From positions 49,187,838 to 49,251,837 of the forward strand of contig NC_092345.1 in assembly GCF_963676685.1 (NCBI RefSeq): a stretch of 64,000 bases of DNA. The letters are read 5' to 3'. Both the position numbers and the translations under genes were made by a program. Under the pieces are notes generated by a model that was not told the DNA's origin, did no database searches, and saw nothing but the letters and a program-made list of their open reading frames with translations. Every line of letters begins with the position of its first letter. Within the stretch, counting starts at the first letter, position 1. Positions 21,903 through 48,649 of this stretch are shown here, piece after piece. This DNA comes from Mytilus edulis. Lineage: Eukaryota > Mollusca > Bivalvia > Mytilida > Mytilidae.

Positions 21903-22439
21903 TCTTTGTCGTCTGCAATTGCAAAATGGCGATTTAAACAAGGAAGAACATATAGTTGGACTGTATTTTATCTGTAAAAGGTGTGTCACCGTAATTTACA
22001 ACTGATAACACAGTCGATTGTATTTGCGTTGGTCGTTCAGATATGTCTGTTACATAAACTGATAACTTTATTGAACAATTTAGTTTTGATATTTACAATC
22101 TAAAACCAATATCTCAGAAAAACAAATATCTTGTTCGATTAAGAAATCCGAAATATCCGTGATCAAATGTGAGGGTGTTTGTATTACGTGCCTACTTGAT
22201 GCCAATTTTCTGTTTAGAAAATATAATATATATAGTTATGTAATATGCAAATGACACATTTGTGCTTATGTGTCTAAATGGAAATAAACAATTAAGAACT
22301 ATACCATGTGCAGATATAGTCAAATACAGAGACAAGAATTAAAAGAACTCATTTTAATCATAATTAAGAAGCGAAAACAAACAAATAGCACATTGTATTG
22401 AATGACACAACATTTCTTTAATGTTCATTGATTTGTATC

Positions 22440-22783
22440 TGAAAGACAATACATTTGTTTTTCGTTCATTTTTTTTTTATATAAATAAGGCCGTTAGTTT
22501 TCTCGTTGGATAACTGCGAGTACTCTCAGATCTGTTCCTAGTGTCTTTTTGTTGTCGTGATGTACAAGTACCCGGTCACGTCCACTTGTATTTTTGTCCA
22601 TCTGATGAGTTAAGCCTTTTCAACTGATTTTTATAGTTCGTTCTGATGTTGTTCTGTTATACCACAGTCCCAGGGTTGGGATCCCCTGCGTACGGTGACC
22701 TATAGTTGTTAATGTCTGTGTCATTTTGGTCTCTTGTGGATAGTTGTTTCATTGGCAATCATACCACATCTTCTTTTTTATAT
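22440..22783 (+). repeat. Dispersed repeat family B, shortened copy
   Basis: Matches 7926-8432 with an internal deletion. The 3' end reads 'gtttcattggcaatcatacc', as in 26745-26770. Confidence 0.7.
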
Positions 22784-23079
22784 TTGTTTATACGGAATCC
22801 TTGCAAGGTCTACGTACATGTCCATCTGACAGGATTCGGCTGACCTCAGCCTCGTTCATCTATCGGTGATCATAATTAAGTTTTCGTATCTAAATTATTA
22901 TAAGCAATAGGTCAAATATATTTGGTGTATGGAATGATTGAAAGGTGAACAGTCATGTTTTATTTGACGTGTTTTTCATGGTTCATTTGAAAATGTTAAG
23001 TTTTTTTTATGTGTTTGGTTTTTTTTCTCAGGTCAGTTACTGTAAGCAATTATAGGGGTACTATATTTGGTGTAAATAA

Positions 23080-23440
23080 TGAATTTAAGGTGCTTATGTC
23101 TGTCTAACATTTATAGTGGATTTGGAAACAAGTTATTGCAACTTATATTTCCAACTTTGCGGGTGCGAGTGCTGCCTTGTAGCGGCCTTAGCCTACTCTT
23201 TTTTCGAAATCTACAAAGGTGTATTTTACGTGCCAGAGATATGGCTCTCTCTTCGCACGGGTCAGCCATTTATCGTCCCCAAGTTCCGACGGACTATCAT
23301 CGTTTCCTCAAGACCATACTCGCAAATGGTGTTAAGGGAGCCGAACATTCATTCTATGAAATTTTCACCCCGGAACGGGGATCGAACCAGGAACCTTAAT
23401 GTTAGTAGTCCGATGCGCTAACCACTACACCACGGCTCTT
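23080..23440 (-). mobile_element. tRNA-derived SINE
   Basis: The reverse strand begins GAGCCGTGGTGTAGTGGTTAGCGC (box A) and has GGTTCGATCCC (perfect box B) at 23388-23378, the promoter layout of a tRNA-type pol III SINE. The body continues downstream of box B to about 23080. The acceptor-stem ends do not pair, so it is not a functional tRNA. Open frames across it are incidental. Confidence 0.6.
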
Positions 23441-23756
23441 CTGTAATATTAGGCCAAATGCAATCTACATCTACTAACTATGCTGTATATTATTTGTTAT
23501 CTACGTCTCTCTGACAGATTTTGACTGACTTTGACCTCATTTACATCATAATGTTAAGTGTTTGTAATACTTGAGGTAAAACCTTCATATAACTATACAG
23601 ATTTCAACATAAATTCAATCATTAAAGCAGGCTTGACATTTCAGCGTGTGCACTCTCGTTTGATTAAGTACTTACAAGAGTGTAAAATTTCAACAATAAA
23701 TCTTGTCCAAATTTTTTTTTTAATGAAGTTTTTACCACTTTTTCTATGTCTGTGTT

Positions 23757-23801
23757 CCTGCAGATAAAGTTTCGGTTTCTCCTGCAGATAAAGTTTCGGT
23801 T
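23757..23801 (+). repeat. Tandem duplication, 24 bp
   Basis: 'cctgcagataaagtttcggt' occurs twice in direct succession. Confidence 0.8.
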
Positions 23802-24699
23802 TAATAGGGGAAATTACGTGAGATATTTGCACTTAAGAAGAAGACATCGGTACGCTAGGATAATTTTTAAAGAAAAGAAATATTAGAAGTATTGTAATGC
23901 CAATAGGAGGCTATGTCTGTGACCATTGGCACTAACTTCAGGCTAGCATTGCATACATTTGTTGACATTTCTATACCCTGAAATGCCCATGTTCAACCAG
24001 GAGTATAATTTCAAGTTTGTATGTTGCTCATGCAGTTTGAATATTATACATGAACCTTAATTTGTGTAGACTGGCACAGTAACATATTTCGACAATGAAA
24101 CAAGATTTCATTTTGCATCTTCCTGTTTGAGTGATCTTTTAACGATGACTTGCATTTGTGGTCTGTAACCCTTGTCTAAACCTGTTGCTGACTTACATTA
24201 TTTGTTAAAGTATTATAAATATTACAGCACTCTGTAGAACTTCGTTTTTACCAAATCTTTCTTTGTGTACTTGTCAAAGGATAGTTTTTACGTATAAAAA
24301 ATCTACACATATTATGTGTATCAAAAGCATTTTTTTTTTAATAATGTGCACGTCTAAATCAGTATTGTCAATTTAAATACACTTAACTGATAAACTCGTA
24401 ATTATAAAAAAAAAAACACCAGTTGTTTCTTTTATTAAAGAATCATTAGAACTGAGGAAAGTAGACCAATAACATGTATATTATTACTGTCAAGTTTTTC
24501 TTATGATTGTTTTTGCTATGTATTTGCTATAACCAAAATTGGTGTTTGTTTTTCAAATGAAGTATTGTCAATATTATGAATAAGAATACTAAGATGATAA
24601 ATAAGTTGCATGAATTGTATCTAAATTAACTGTTTCAATTTGTCTTGTGGATGGATCTAAAACTTATTTATTCTTAGACTTAACGGGGGTTCGTTCAAA

Positions 24700-24785
24700 A
24701 AAGTGTGTACCAAGTTAAAATAGAATGAATGAAAAAATACAAGTGTGTGTCAAGTTAGAATAGAATGAATGAAAAAAAGAAGTGA
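24700..24785 (+). repeat. Two tandem copies of a ~43 bp unit
   Basis: 'aagtgtgt..caagtta' followed by 'atagaatgaatgaaaaaa' occurs twice with small differences. Confidence 0.75.
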
Positions 24786-25190
24786 ACAGCCCTATACTTT
24801 TGCATTTCCACAAATGGTACCTGATAATTCTCAGTAATTGATCAGATCGGACTCAGTTTCTCTCTTCCATAGACTGAACTCCATGCTGAGCAAAATAAGA
24901 AATATATTTCATTTTTCACATTTCAGTACATATGCAGCTGATAACAGATCTTGGAATTTTGCAATTTGCAAGTAGATAAAGTCAGGTATTAAAGTGTGTC
25001 ACACATAAATTACTTTGTCAAACTTGCATAACATTTTTTTAAACTTGAGTCGAAGTTTTTTTATGACTAAATTCTTAAATAAAATTTGAACAAATATTTT
25101 CTTTTGTCATCTAACGAAGGACAGCCGGTTTACATTTTTTGCAGATAACATTATTAAAAAGACAGTTTATGATTACCTTTTTTACTAGTC

Positions 25191-25385
25191 TGCTAGTATA
25201 TCAGGAATTGTAATTCTACCAAGTAATTAGAGGAATGGCTGCTAGTATATCAGGTATTGTAATACTATCAAGTAATTAGAGGAATGGCCGCTAGTATATC
25301 AGGTATTGTAATACTATCAAGGAATTAGAGGAATGGCTGCTAGTATATCAGGTATTGTAATTCTATCAAGGAATTAGAGGAATAC
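25191..25385 (+). repeat. Minisatellite, four units of 49 bp
   Basis: Units start 'tgctagtatatcagg' and end 'attagaggaatgg', with about 94-98% identity between neighbours. Two alternating variants (aattgtaattc and tattgtaatac) suggest stepwise duplication. Confidence 0.9.
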
Positions 25386-25580
25386 TTTTTTACATGATGG
25401 TTTTGTAAACCTGGTCGGAAGAAGCTAGCCTAATTTAACTTGTCTGGATGATCAAGGAATAGCGATTTAACTTTTTGTTTTTGTATTTTACTTATAAATG
25501 TTTACAATTAACTTTAGACATATATTTTATTATACTTTTAAACAACAAACAATGTTAAACTGGCCGGCTTTCCATGTGCT

Positions 25581-25814
25581 TATGAACACGTGTTATATGT
25601 AAACATAACCTTTGAACTTTCAAGAAAGCTGATAGAAACGTAACTACCATTGGTTAATCGACCGCTATTTTCCCACGTGGTATGAAAAACCGATAACAAT
25701 AGAAGAAATGAAAAGTGTGCCAGGATATTGTTAATAAACGTCCAATATGCCAAATTAAGGGACACGTATTCATGCTATAACTAAGTGTAATATTTAGAAT
25801 TTGAAGACACACAC
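25581..25814 (+). promoter_or_regulatory. Candidate ZMYND19 promoter/5' leader
   Basis: Two palindromic CACGTG E-boxes (25587-25592 and 25674-25679) and an inverted CCAAT (CCATTGG at 25648) sit 135-230 bases before the ATG. No TATA box is seen at a suitable distance. E-box plus CCAAT promoters are common for housekeeping genes. The transcription start is unknown. Confidence 0.3.
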
Positions 25815-39678
<13,864 letters not shown>

Positions 39679-40784
39679 AACAGGACCCTCTTTTTAAAAT
39701 AACATTGTTTAAAATCAGTGGACTTTCCCAGAGTTATCTGCCCACAGGATACTGCTTCACACCATAGTTGTTACACTGAAATCATGAGTGTAAACTCTTA
39801 CAGCAAAAAACATTCATTTGATAAACTTTTTTTTTTTGAAGTGGTAAATTCTGTTTAAGTGTTTGGATTGTTTTAAAAGCTTTTTAAATTCTTTGTTACT
39901 ATGTCGCTACAGCATAATCAATGTCTGAAATACTGGCATATCATTGTCTGAAATCCAAAAGATATGCTGGGCTTTATTCACTTTTTCCTGAAGTGAGCTA
40001 GTTCTTGATTTTTTAAGTGTAAATTATTAGCTTTAGATGGAGGTAATGAGTTAAAGCTCTTTAAATTTCGCCAGCATATAAGGTATTTCTGTCCTTCTAA
40101 CACATTTTGTTTCAAACAAATTGTAGTTGTTATAATCAAAATTGACTTGTTAAAACTGCTAAAGTTACTTTCAATCTGTATAATTTAGATTTTTGTTACT
40201 GTCAAGTTTAATGAAATCTGTTTTAACAAATGGAATAGAAATGAACCACTTTCAATTGAATAGGTAAATAAATGTTTTTTGTTGTAAGGCGCGTTTTGGA
40301 AACCTCTTTATAGTGCTTAATATCTGCAACTGATGTCAATTCTAGTTTCTTTGAATTTGTTGAAAAAAGTGACCGCATTATGAAATCCTTATATATATGT
40401 ATTAAATGTCGATGCATTGTTTTGCAGCTATGATTAAGAACCTAGCAGCTGAAATCATTGTTTATATTGCTGTATGACAAATGGCATAGGGAAAGCAGAC
40501 CTTAATTTTGATTTATATGTTGAATATGCAAAGTTGAAGGGAACCGAATGAGTATTATTTTATAACTTTATTTTTAATGAAATCTCTAATTTTTCTAATT
40601 TGAAGTAAGCCAAATGAGTCTTTTGTATAATGATTTGTGGGACTTAAATAATTTGAGCACTTTAGAAAGTAAACAAGAAATATCTTTCTTTGTTTTGAAT
40701 TTAAAAATAGCAAATACAGTATAAACATGATAATTTGGTGAAAATTCACTTCAATTGACAATGTTTTAGTGTAAACACTAGGCC

Positions 40785-40920
40785 TCACGGTCATAAAACT
40801 TTCGAGCATGATTTTTGTACTCGGACTCGAAAATCAACCAATCAAATTGCTGGATTTCATGTTTCGAGCATGATTTTTGTGCTCCGAGCACTGAGCAAAG
40901 TTTTATGCCTTCAAGGCTAG
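40785..40920. repeat. Imperfect inverted repeat
   Basis: 'gcctcacggtcataaaactt' pairs loosely with 'aaagttttatgccttcaaggc'. 'tcgagcatgatttttgt' occurs twice in direct orientation inside. Probably a decayed MITE. Confidence 0.45.
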
Positions 40921-41684
40921 GTATTGGTTATTTGTCTTTCTTTCCTCGTAAATATCAATATTATATGCAAGGGTCATTCCAGTCATCTTGTTTCAGATTG
41001 ATTCGATCACTATTAAAGCACCAACAAAAGTGGTGTTTGAGTTAATTAGAATAAGTGTACTGTATTAATCACATGTGCTGTCTTTAAACATAAAGGTTCT
41101 TGCATGTTGGTGCTTTTTTCCTTGATTGTTTGCATTGTCATTGCAGATGATTAAAAATTTTGTATTTTCATTGAAGACATTAGTTCATTTGCATTTTCAT
41201 TGCATCAAGATTGAAATACTTTGCAATTTCTTTGAAGATCAGTGGATCATTTGCATTTTCATTTATGATTGGATCATGTTCATTTCATTTTCGTAAAGAA
41301 TTAAATGCTTTAATATTTATTTTGTTGCTGGTTTGTGTGTTAACATTTTATTTAACAAGAATCTAATTTTAATGTTGTTATAGTAACAGATTTAACTCTT
41401 CCGTGTTGCACTTTATTTTGTTTATTTACATAATATTAATTATTTTATTTTATATACGTAAAATTGTTTATTTTCGTTTGTCTTTGATACATTTTAAAGG
41501 TTATATTTGATTGGCATAAACATGTCACATGATAATTATGAAATATACACTGAGAATGTGTATATGTATTTGATTTTGAAGTTATGAAATTTTATGTACA
41601 AAAATGTATATTGAAATTTTATGAAATATGTGGATATTTAAATTTTCAAAGACAAACTTCATTTATTTATTATACTTTGTTACT

Positions 41685-41900
41685 TTAAGGAGGTAGACCT
41701 AGGTTAAGGGAAATAACTCTTAAAATCATCAGTACGTTTGTGTCAACCATTTTCAAAAACATATTCTAAGCTTCTAGGTTACATAGATTATTTTTAATCT
41801 GTTTCAGGTAAATGCTTAAAAAACATTGATGAACTTGACTTTTACAAATGCTTAACTGATTTAAAGAGTTATCTCCCTGAACCAAGGTCTACCCCCTTAA
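41685..41900. mobile_element. TTAA-flanked MITE, copy 2
   Basis: 216 bp, TTAA at 41685-41688 and 41897-41900, with inverted ends GGAGGTAGACCTAGGTT and GAACCAAGGTCTACCCCC. Roughly 88% identical to the complement of 3735-3951. Confidence 0.7.
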
Positions 41901-43931
41901 CATGATGTATGTGTTTTATTGTGTGTAAACTAGTCATATATATTAACGCCAACTAATCATGCCATTTGATAACAATATGTCTAATACACTAGTCAGATTT
42001 TTATACTTCTGTCTCTTGTTTCTGTTTTTAACCGACTAAGAACAAGTCATTTTAAATATACCTATTGTGTATATTTACTTCTTTGATTTATGTTACAAAC
42101 AACTAAAGGGTAGGGTACTCTTCAAGAATTCCAAATATGTTGAACCACTTTAATTCGTCCATAGATTATTACTGTAAATTCAGAAATTACTGCATGCATT
42201 TAATTTTGCAATTATTCAAGAATGAACTATATAATTTGTATGGTTTTGTTTTATAATGCAATTGAATTAATTTTGTTTAAGACATTTTATTTCTTTTATT
42301 TGTTTAAGAATTGAACAGCATATGATTCAGGTTATAGAATAAAGAGAAAAAAAACAGTTTAGATATAGATATTTGTTAAAAATAAGAATAAGAAGCTAAG
42401 CACAAAATCTAAGTATTTTTTTTAAAGGGAGATAATTTGTTGATTTTTTTTCCACCTCAATAATCAGCCATTTTGGATTCTTGTAATAAGACATTTTTCC
42501 TGCTTAATAACTCCAAGGAACAAAAGTTACAAAAAAAATAATAATTAGTCATTTCTCACTTTTCTTTTGTATTTTATTCTGAAGTTGACTTAAAAATTAG
42601 CAAGATTTGTAATAGAAAAATCAGCAATTAACACTAATGATAATTATTTTCCGATATATTAGTTTCAAATAATTGTTGTGTTTTACTAACTCTGCCATAT
42701 ATGTTTGATGTGTAGTGTGCCATTAACAAAACTAGTGCAATATATAAACAGACATTCCAACCAATATCATTCCAATACATGATTACATAGATAGTAGCAG
42801 TTATACATGGAAAATATACAATCAAATATACAAAATGGTGACAATATATTTTAGAGAATATAGGCTTAGATTTTTTATCTAAGTAATGTATATTTATTGT
42901 CCTAGGATTACTTTTTTTTTTTTTTTTTTAAAGATTGATATGGACACAACTCAGGATAGTTAAGAGACATTAGTTTCGTCCAGTCTTTAACATTGAAAAG
43001 TAATGATATTTTTTCTTTTACAAAAATGATCTTCTGATTACCTTTTTTCTCATGGTTCTTGGAACGTAAAGGGGTGCGCACTATACACCCCGACATATGG
43101 TACAATCATGACCAAAGAGAAGTACATATATAAGCTTTCCATAAACTCAATCATCTTTTATCTTGCACTTAAACTCTTACAAATTTGTTTTCAAATATAT
43201 AAATTAGAAGCTTGTATATCATACATTGTATCACTATTTATTCCAATCAGGAAATTCTACAACTTTTCACAATTCATATTGAATCTATCAAGAGCCCTGT
43301 TTAAACAATGTATTTCTCATAAAACATTTCAAAGAGACATGTTTAAACCATTGTAAAAACTTAAAAGTTTTATTACTTTAATTTGTTTTCAAAAATTGGT
43401 TCATATACTATTTAATTATTTGAAGTTTCACTTTCTATATTTTTTCCTCCTTTAGCTCATTAGTGACGACCTTTGTTTTTGTGACACTTGACACACACAG
43501 GAAGTTGTCTAAGTGACTGTATATCCTGGAAAAGATTAAATAGCGATAAGGTGTATACTGTGATTTTAAAGGTCAAAATACGGTAGCCAAAACTTCATAA
43601 TGATTAGTATTAAAAGTCTTAACTAATGTCTGTCAACAAATACCTAATTACAAGTGACATTTTATTAAAATATTTACTACAAATCAAATGTCATTGAAAC
43701 CCTTTCATTTCCATTTGAACTGAAGGTGCAGATGTTTATAAAACTGTTATATTCTGTTTATTTATTTATGTTGGTAATCATAGTAACTGTTTATTTAACA
43801 TATTTACTTATGGTTTGAATAAATTAATTTTGTATTAATATGTCTTTTGTTTATATTACCTGGATTTTGAAGAATATCCAAGGGAGACAAGTTGTTGTAC
43901 TCTTGTTCATATTCTGTTAATAGCTATGTTC

Positions 43932-44130
43932 AGTCCATATAAGAAAGAAGATTTGGTATGATTGCCAATGTGATAACTCTTCACAAGAGACTATAGGACA
44001 CAGAAACTAACAACTATAGTTCATCATATGGCCTTCAACAATGAGCAAAGCCCATACCGCATAGTCAGCTATAAAAGGCCCCAAAATGACAAAAATGTAA
44101 AACAATTCATACGAGAAAACTAACAGCCTA
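43932..44130 (-). repeat. Dispersed repeat family B, inverted copy
   Basis: The reverse complement carries 'tgactatgcggtatgggctt', 'aactatagttgttagtttct' and the 'ggcaatcataccaaatctt' terminus of family B. The open frame starting at 44135 lies beyond it and has no recognisable domain. Confidence 0.7.
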
Positions 44131-46893
44131 ATTAATGTACAAAATAATGATAAAAAAACAAATATGTACAGTCAGGATTCTACTTCGTCAAAATTATCTC
44201 CCCATTACACCAGTTCATTTTCACAATCGTAGAAATGGAAGCCATTGTAGGGATGACGCGCTACAAATTTTGCTCTTGGAAACCGACAAATTTATCCACA
44301 TTACACCAGTACGATCCTTATATGTCAGTTGTATTTTAAAAGACAAAAATGTATCAAATGATAATGAGCATCAGTTAATGATCTTGTCTGCATTGATTCA
44401 ACTTAAAACTATTGTCTGATCGGTTGACAGGAATTTTCAAAAATTCATAAAAAATGTTAAAATTCTAATTAAATATTTCGTGGAAGAGCAGACTATATTT
44501 GCTTAGTGGTTGAAGACTATAAACCCTAGTTATCACACACAAAAAAACCAAGATTTTTCGAAGATATGCATTTTCATCATCCAACTTGAAAGACTGTCGT
44601 CAAGTACTTTCAGTAAAAAAGAGCTATTCGAACACACCTACTCTGTTTTTGTGATTCATTAGATAGGTTTTTCACTTGACCCATATATTTCATCTTTTAG
44701 TACTGTGATTTTTTTATGTTATATAGTCAACCTGTAGCTTTGATATATAAAAATGATATAATCTGATGCGAGACGATGTATGAAGTATTCTTGATTTGTA
44801 TGATATCAAGACAAAATATTCAACTCAAACACGCCCGAACATAAAAAGGTGCACTCAATTTTCTCTTTTCGATACTATTGTTACCCATTTTTGGAATTTT
44901 TTCTTGAGTCACATAATGGAAGGGCAGACATGAAAATTACTGAACTAATAGATTGATGTTTTCCGTCCATAGTAATTTTTTAAAAGAAATCAGAGGATGT
45001 GCATTTTCTACATCCAACTTGAAAGATACCCATGTCGTCGACTTGATATCTGATTGTTCTGCTTAACTATGTACTAGATAAATTGAAAACTTATGCAAAT
45101 GGTGTTTTTAAAATAAAGCACTTCGTAATTGAAAAGAAAATTGTAATTTTGTTTGTTTCTATTAACTTTTAAATTTTTTGTCACTATAGTAAACGTTGCA
45201 GTACACATTTATCGCCTTCTTTAACAAAGAACTTCGCTTCTTTTGTTCTATTTCAACCAGGTTTCCGACTGTGTACACAGCAACAAACAAGTAACAGGTG
45301 TACAACTCAAACATACTTGTAATCTTTTTTGTGAAGTTTAAGAGATCAAGGCTGAAAATTGTTGAAGTTGATTACACAAATAAGGTATTCATTATCTACA
45401 ATTGTCTGACATCAGTATATTCTATTGTTTTCAGTCTTGAAAATGAATTCTTATTGTAACAAAAAAGTCAAAAACAAAAATTGTGGCAAGAAATGAAAAT
45501 CTCCAACAATGGGAAAAGAATATTGTAATACCAGTTTAAGTTTAATGTAGGTTAAGTAGTTGACCAAAATTTATGTTTGGAGATAACTTGCTGTGAAGTA
45601 GATCATTTATCACATTCTCAAGAACATTTCAGATATGAACTACTCTAAACCAATGAAGGCTATTATGACCTTGACTTCATTTTTCTGTGATCATAGGTAA
45701 ATGTTTGTAGCATAACATCTGTACTGGCATTAGTTATAACAAACCTTTTTTTAAATTCTATGTCTTTAAATTTAAAAAAAATAAAAAGAAAGTAAGGTTT
45801 CAACTCCCGCAGGCAAAGTTGACCTGGATTTGGCTTACTTTTTTAAAGTCCTTTTTGGTTATATAGCTCAACTGTTTCTGTTCTTAGACATCTTTGGCTT
45901 TCCAATATTCTGCTTTGGACATTTCTGATGAAGGTAAATCTGGAAAATCATGTCTGTTGCATGAAATTTATAACATGACATAAAATATCAAACCATAGGT
46001 TCCTATGGGTAACCATAGGCTGCCTCAGGCATATATCCAAACACACCCCATATTTCCATTGTTTATAAATAAACCAATAAACTTTGCTACATTAATACAA
46101 CAAGAAAGAAGTAAAAATTGCAATGAAAGTAATTTTATTCTGAAATTGTTTACACTTTATAAAGTATATCTACAAGACATTTACTACTATTTAAATTATT
46201 TTTAAAATTCATAAAAATGATTCTTGAAAAGACTGTGTAAATGGGTAAATTATGGTATGTCTTTATTTACATGCATTTGGTGATTTTGAGTTTTTTTTTT
46301 AAATTTTAAATCTAACTCACGTTCTGACAATAACTTGTTCAACTTATTATCAAATGGGAACTTGGTAATACAAATTTATAACTTCTAACCACTATACCTC
46401 TGATCCCATCCATACACATGATTCAACAGTAATTCCTTAATAACCCATTCAGCCATTCATACCTTTTTAAAACTTCCCCAGCCTAACTATGATGACTGTA
46501 GGGAGTTCAATCTCGCAATTCTTGATACATGAACCTTTCCCATTAATATCTTGATATAGAAATATGACAACCTCTATGTCCGTCTCGGATATATAATATG
46601 AGAAAACAGTTAAAAATTATCACAAAGAAACACTGTTTTGTCAATATTGACCTCTCAGTGTTAAATGTAAATTAAAAAAAAATGACTGAAAGTAACAATT
46701 TTTCAGTAGGGGTGCATCGAATACAAAATGAGATTTCGATGATGGAAGTTCAAATTAAATGAATTTATATCATAATAATTTATTGATTGATAAGCAACCG
46801 ACAAAGATCTTTCTTAAGAAAACAAATAATATAAGCAAGCTGTAGAATTATATCACATATTTTGTTTTTAAACAAACAATTATTTTTTTACAG

Positions 46894-46899
46894 TTTATT
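46894..46899 (-). terminator. Candidate poly(A) signal of the TSP1-ShK gene
   Basis: AATAAA on the minus strand, about 750 bases after the stop codon at 47652. Other AT-rich hexamers nearby could serve instead. Confidence 0.25.
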
Positions 46900-47651
46900 A
46901 TTCAGAAGGCATCTACTGGACTCTTCACTCTGAAAAATAAAATATCACTTTCAATGTCAAGTCTTATAAACAAATAAGTAAATTATGATTTAACTAGAGG
47001 ACGAGATAACAATGGAGACATTAATACTCAGTAAAACAAAAATCATGCAGTGCTACATTTAAGGTGAATCACGGAATGACACAAGTTCAGAATTTATTCT
47101 AAATAAAACAGGCCTGATGACCTATTCAAATAGATGTTATCAAATGTTTTTGCTCTTTTATCAATTTGGGAAAATAAGTCATAAGTAATCAACGTAGAAG
47201 GTTGGCATTGATTTGTGCAGATCACAACAGCTGATACCACTAGCACAGTGCTTCCCACGTTGCTATTGTCATTAACAAATCTTAATGTGTGCACACCTAA
47301 CTACTTATATGTTTGTATGTCAGTTACTAGTGTAATGACAATAGAAGAACAGCAATAACAGAGCTGTTCCTTTGCTTTTCATGTGATTTTTTTTATGTGC
47401 ATGTACTGATATTGTTTTTATATTATAGCACTTTGTCTCTCATGCCAATAAAACTCCAACCTCACACTACATTACATTAAGACACTGGACTTTTCACATT
47501 TAAAATAAAATTTAATTTTTGATGGTACAATATTTTGCAGTTTGATAAATTTCTTAATAAAAACATACTTTTGTTGTTCAGCAATTTCGTATTTTTCAAC
47601 CTTAACAAGGATACTTTATCTTTTATGATTAACAAGTCTTGATTATTACCT

Positions 47652-48649
47652 TCACATATTTTGTCTAGGTTTATTGGTTTCAAGTTTTGTCAACACTTGA
47701 AGTTCCTCGTCAAACTCATCATTATTGTTACCAGCCTCATTTTCAACCTCAATCTGGAGAGGTGTAACAGGAATCTTCTTCCAATGATGTCCTCTTTCAA
47801 CTCTTTGTTCTTCAACAAATGGTTCAATTGTAGATTTAACGTACAAGATGTCTGGAGTAGATGTTCTATATAACTCAACTTTAGGGTTAATATTCGGCAC
47901 ATCATATTCCATTTGATTATCTGGAATAAAAGCTTTATTTGTAACTGCTTGACTTCCTTCTTTAGTGTTTTCTTGTTTAGATTTTGTAACATCAGTTTCT
48001 TGCATCTTAAATTGATCATCTTGATCCAGTTGTGTCGAATATTTAACTACAAAGTTTTTCATTTGCTGTTCATAGTTGGAATCACCTATTTGCCTACCAT
48101 TTTCCTGTGTTGATTCTAACTCTGTTGTTTTTCGAGTATCATCCGTTTTCGTAATCACATTACTTGCCAATGACTTGGGTGATTCAATATATGGTTTAAG
48201 TTCTTCTTCAATCATATCAAGTTTTTCTTGGTATTTATTGGGCTTTTCCAAACTAAGTGGCTTTTCTTTTCTAATATATAACTTCTTTGGGACTGACATA
48301 TGTTCTCTGGACTCCTGCAAGGCATTTTTTGCGAGATTCTTCACTGGGATTAGTTTACTAGGTATGACCATGCCCTGGGACCTGTGTTCTTTCCTAGGAA
48401 CAATTTTAGTAGGAATTTGATACCTCAGTTCTAGTGAGTTTGATTTTTCAGATAAATTCCTGCCATTCTCCTGTCCGCTAGCATTTTTTATGGGTGTTTT
48501 ACTGTCTTCAGCAGCTGGTTGTTCTTGAACTCTTGTGGACTTGTCTAAGTAATGTGTTTGACGTTCATCTTGCACATCCTGTTTTAGCCAAGAACCTCCT
48601 TGTATTGCTATAGGTATCTGTTCATCTTCCCTTGTTGGCAAAATTGAAC
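47652..48649 (-). CDS. TSP1-ShK gene, terminal exon: Cys-free charged tail
   Basis: Acceptor ATATTTTTAG at phase 1; 331 residues to TGA. The sequence is Lys, Glu, Gln, Asn and Ser-rich with almost no hydrophobic clusters and no cysteine, so it is predicted to be disordered. Several basic patches (KIVPRKEHR, KKLYIRKEK) could bind glycosaminoglycans or be cleaved. No known domain. The long open frame in correct phase supports it as coding. Confidence 0.8.

Larger units (their letters stand above)
21913..25580. other. Intergenic region with scattered repeats
   Basis: Contains repeat B (22440-22783), a tRNA-headed SINE (23080-23440), short tandem duplications and a 49-bp minisatellite. An upstream exon of the membrane-protein gene may lie here but was not found. 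Confidence 0.5.
39679..46890. other. Intergenic region between ZMYND19 and the TSP1-ShK gene
   Basis: No coding exon was recognised in 7.2 kb. It includes the ZMYND19 3' UTR (poly(A) signal candidate at 40267), a small inverted repeat (40785-40920), the TTAA element copy 2 and an inverted copy of repeat B. Short open frames here look random. Confidence 0.5.

Noticed and set aside
44135-44419. 94-residue open frame
   Set aside because: No domain, signal peptide or splice context. It begins immediately beside a repeat B copy, and its composition looks random.
45925-45960. CTGATGA followed by GAAAA, a possible fifth hammerhead
   Set aside because: Stem II would be only AG/CT, stem III does not form and no cleavage triplet is in place. 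It lacks the flanking repeat shared by the other copies.
47477-47683. Continuation of the TSP1-ShK protein past 47652
   Set aside because: A TGA closes the frame at 47652, and a GT after it would only splice UTR. The 68-residue frame overlaps in another frame and has no domain.
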